In this document: positions 62,929 to 64,000 of the stretch, one piece after another
How the letters are laid out: each line of letters starts with the position of its first letter
How positions within the stretch are numbered: the stretch's first letter is position 1
Assembly: GCA_963830495.1 (NCBI GenBank)
Contig: CAWHMS010000003.1
Span: 310,001 to 374,000, forward strand
DNA: 64,000 bases
Source: CAWHMS01 sp963830495
GTDB taxonomy: Bacteria > Actinomycetota > Actinomycetes > Propionibacteriales > Nocardioidaceae
Direction of reading: 5' to 3'
Made by a program: the position numbers and the translations under genes
Notes under the pieces: model-generated
Databases searched by the model: none
What the model was told of the DNA's origin: nothing
What the model saw: the letters and a program-made list of their open reading frames with translations, nothing else

Positions 62929-64000
62929 TCACCGCGTGTGGCCGGTGCGCGCCTTGCTGTGCGCCGCGGCGTGCGCCGGTGCCGTCCAGAGGTCGGGCCT
63001 GGACCCGGTGTGGTGTGGGGGCTTCTCCGTCGCCAGGCTGTTCCAGGCCTTCTCCATGTCCTTCAACAACAGGTTGATCATCGTCCGGCTCAGGTCCAGC
63101 CGCACCACGACCCTCAGCAGGTGCACGTTCTCGGCGTTCGGCGGCAAGCTGTACGCCGGGACGATCCAGCCGTCTTCCCGCAGCCGCGAGGACAGGTGGT
63201 ACACGTCAAAGCCAGGGTCGCCCTTGAGCCGGAAGGTCACCACCGGTTCGGACAGACCCGGATTGAGGATCTCGAACTTCCCCGACGCCTGGAGAGTCTC
63301 GTTGAGGAAACGCGCGTTGGTCAGCATGTTGGCCACGATCGCCGCATAACCCTCCCGACCCAGCCGGATGAAGTTGTACATCTGCGCCTGGATCATCGCC
63401 GAGCCACGGGAGAAGTTGAAGGTGTACGTCGGCTGCGCGCCACCGAGATAGTTGACGCTGAAGACGAGGTCACTGGGCAGCTTCGACGCGTCCCGGAAGA
63501 TCAGCCACCCGACACCCGGATAGACCAATCCGTACTTGTGCCCTGAGGCGTTGATGGATGCGACCTGTTCCAGTCGGAAGTCCCAACGCAGCTCCGGCTC
63601 CGCGAACGGGGCGACGAAGGCTCCGCTCGCACCGTCGACGTGCAGCGGGATGTCCCAACCCTTCTCCTGCTTGATCCTGACCAGCAGGTCATTGACTTCC
63701 TCGATGGGGTCGGCTTCGCCGATGTGTGTCGTGCCGAGCACGACGCCCACGGCGATCGTGTTCTCGTCGATCCGCTCCTCCACCTCGTCGGCGGTCAACA
63801 CGAATCGATCGGGCTGCATCGGGATCTTGCGCATCTCGACGTCGAAGTAGTTGGCGAACTTGTCCCAGACCACGTGGGTCTCGGCGCCGTACACCACGTT
63901 GGGACGGTCCGTCGGGAGACCCTCCGCCTGCCGTCGGTTGCGCCAGGTCCGCTTGTGCGCCAACAGGCCGAGCATGATCGCCTCAGAGGAACCGATCGTC
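62929..64000 (-). CDS. gadB: Glutamate decarboxylase, 5' end outside window
   Basis: About 357 residues visible. The right edge begins with TIGSSEAIMLGLLAHKRTWR. PLP enzyme: HVDGASGAFVAPF (Asp for PLP), and SINASGHKYGLVYPG with the Schiff-base Lys. NYLGGAQPTYTFNFSRGS and the long C-terminus match bacterial GadB. It converts glutamate to GABA, consuming protons. The last 20 residues (PAHAAAHSKARTGHTR) do not match the E. coli pH-sensing tail. About 110 N-terminal residues are missing. Confidence 0.93.
   Translation of the reverse strand, partial: TIGSSEAIMLGLLAHKRTWRNRRQAEGLPTDRPNVVYGAETHVVWDKFANYFDVEMRKIPMQPDRFVLTADEVEERIDENTIAVGVVLGTTHIGEADPIEEVNDLLVRIKQEKGWDIPLHVDGASGAFVAPFAEPELRWDFRLEQVASINASGHKYGLVYPGVGWLIFRDASKLPSDLVFSVNYLGGAQPTYTFNFSRGSAMIQAQMYNFIRLGREGYAAIVANMLTNARFLNETLQASGKFEILNPGLSEPVVTFRLKGDPGFDVYHLSSRLREDGWIVPAYSLPPNAENVHLLRVVVRLDLSRTMINLLLKDMEKAWNSLATEKPPHHTGSRPDLWTAPAHAAAHSKARTGHTR

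Overview
The window looks like chromosome from a high-GC actinobacterium. The evidence is strong G/C third-position bias, frequent GTG starts, an FbiC-type fused F420 synthase, an oligoribonuclease, Tat/Sec exported proteins and paired dynamin-like GTPases. A Nocardioides-like member of the Nocardioidaceae is my best guess, by inference only.

Layout. 1-6.6 kb is core minus-strand housekeeping: ettA (cut by the window edge), an SSB, two overlapping dynamin-like GTPases and a PrsW-type membrane protease. 7.4-13.3 kb is a small genomic island in tRNA-Arg(TCT). It is bounded by a perfect 43-bp copy of the tRNA 3' half and has no integrase. Its cargo is an FAD oxidoreductase, an OsmC protein, a winged-helix/hydrolase/degenerate-cyclase fusion and an azlCD exporter. 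13.3-25.9 kb is backbone again: acetate kinase and phosphoketolase (a bifid-shunt pair), a flavodoxin, oligoribonuclease, tRNA-His, an XRE regulator, and a TetR-controlled GcvT-like/FAD-oxidoreductase operon.

25.95-48.17 kb is a second, larger island in tRNA-Lys(CTT), bounded by a 45-bp near-perfect direct repeat. Its integrase is broken by a stop and three frameshifts. The cargo includes a Tat-exported PHP-domain protein, three paralogous secreted proteins with nine ELWxxDGT-type repeats each, a TIGR03032-type protein, IS110 elements (one intact, one relic), small secreted and membrane proteins, a GNAT enzyme and a terminase-small-subunit-like HTH protein. It also holds many gene fragments (TetR, endonuclease, terpene-cyclase-like, secreted repeat protein). 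The three ELW genes share an almost identical leader and N-terminus with varied repeat domains, and leader junctions cut into neighbouring genes. This segmental duplication is the most unusual structure in the window.

48.2-64 kb returns to backbone-type genes: a flavin monooxygenase-like protein, secreted RTX and endonuclease/phosphatase-like proteins, a PGPGW membrane protein, two MFS exporters, a quinone oxidoreductase, fbiC (F420 precursor synthesis), a SHOCT/DUF6325 pair, a membrane protein and a glutamate decarboxylase cut by the right edge. I saw no rRNA genes, CRISPR arrays or phage structural genes.
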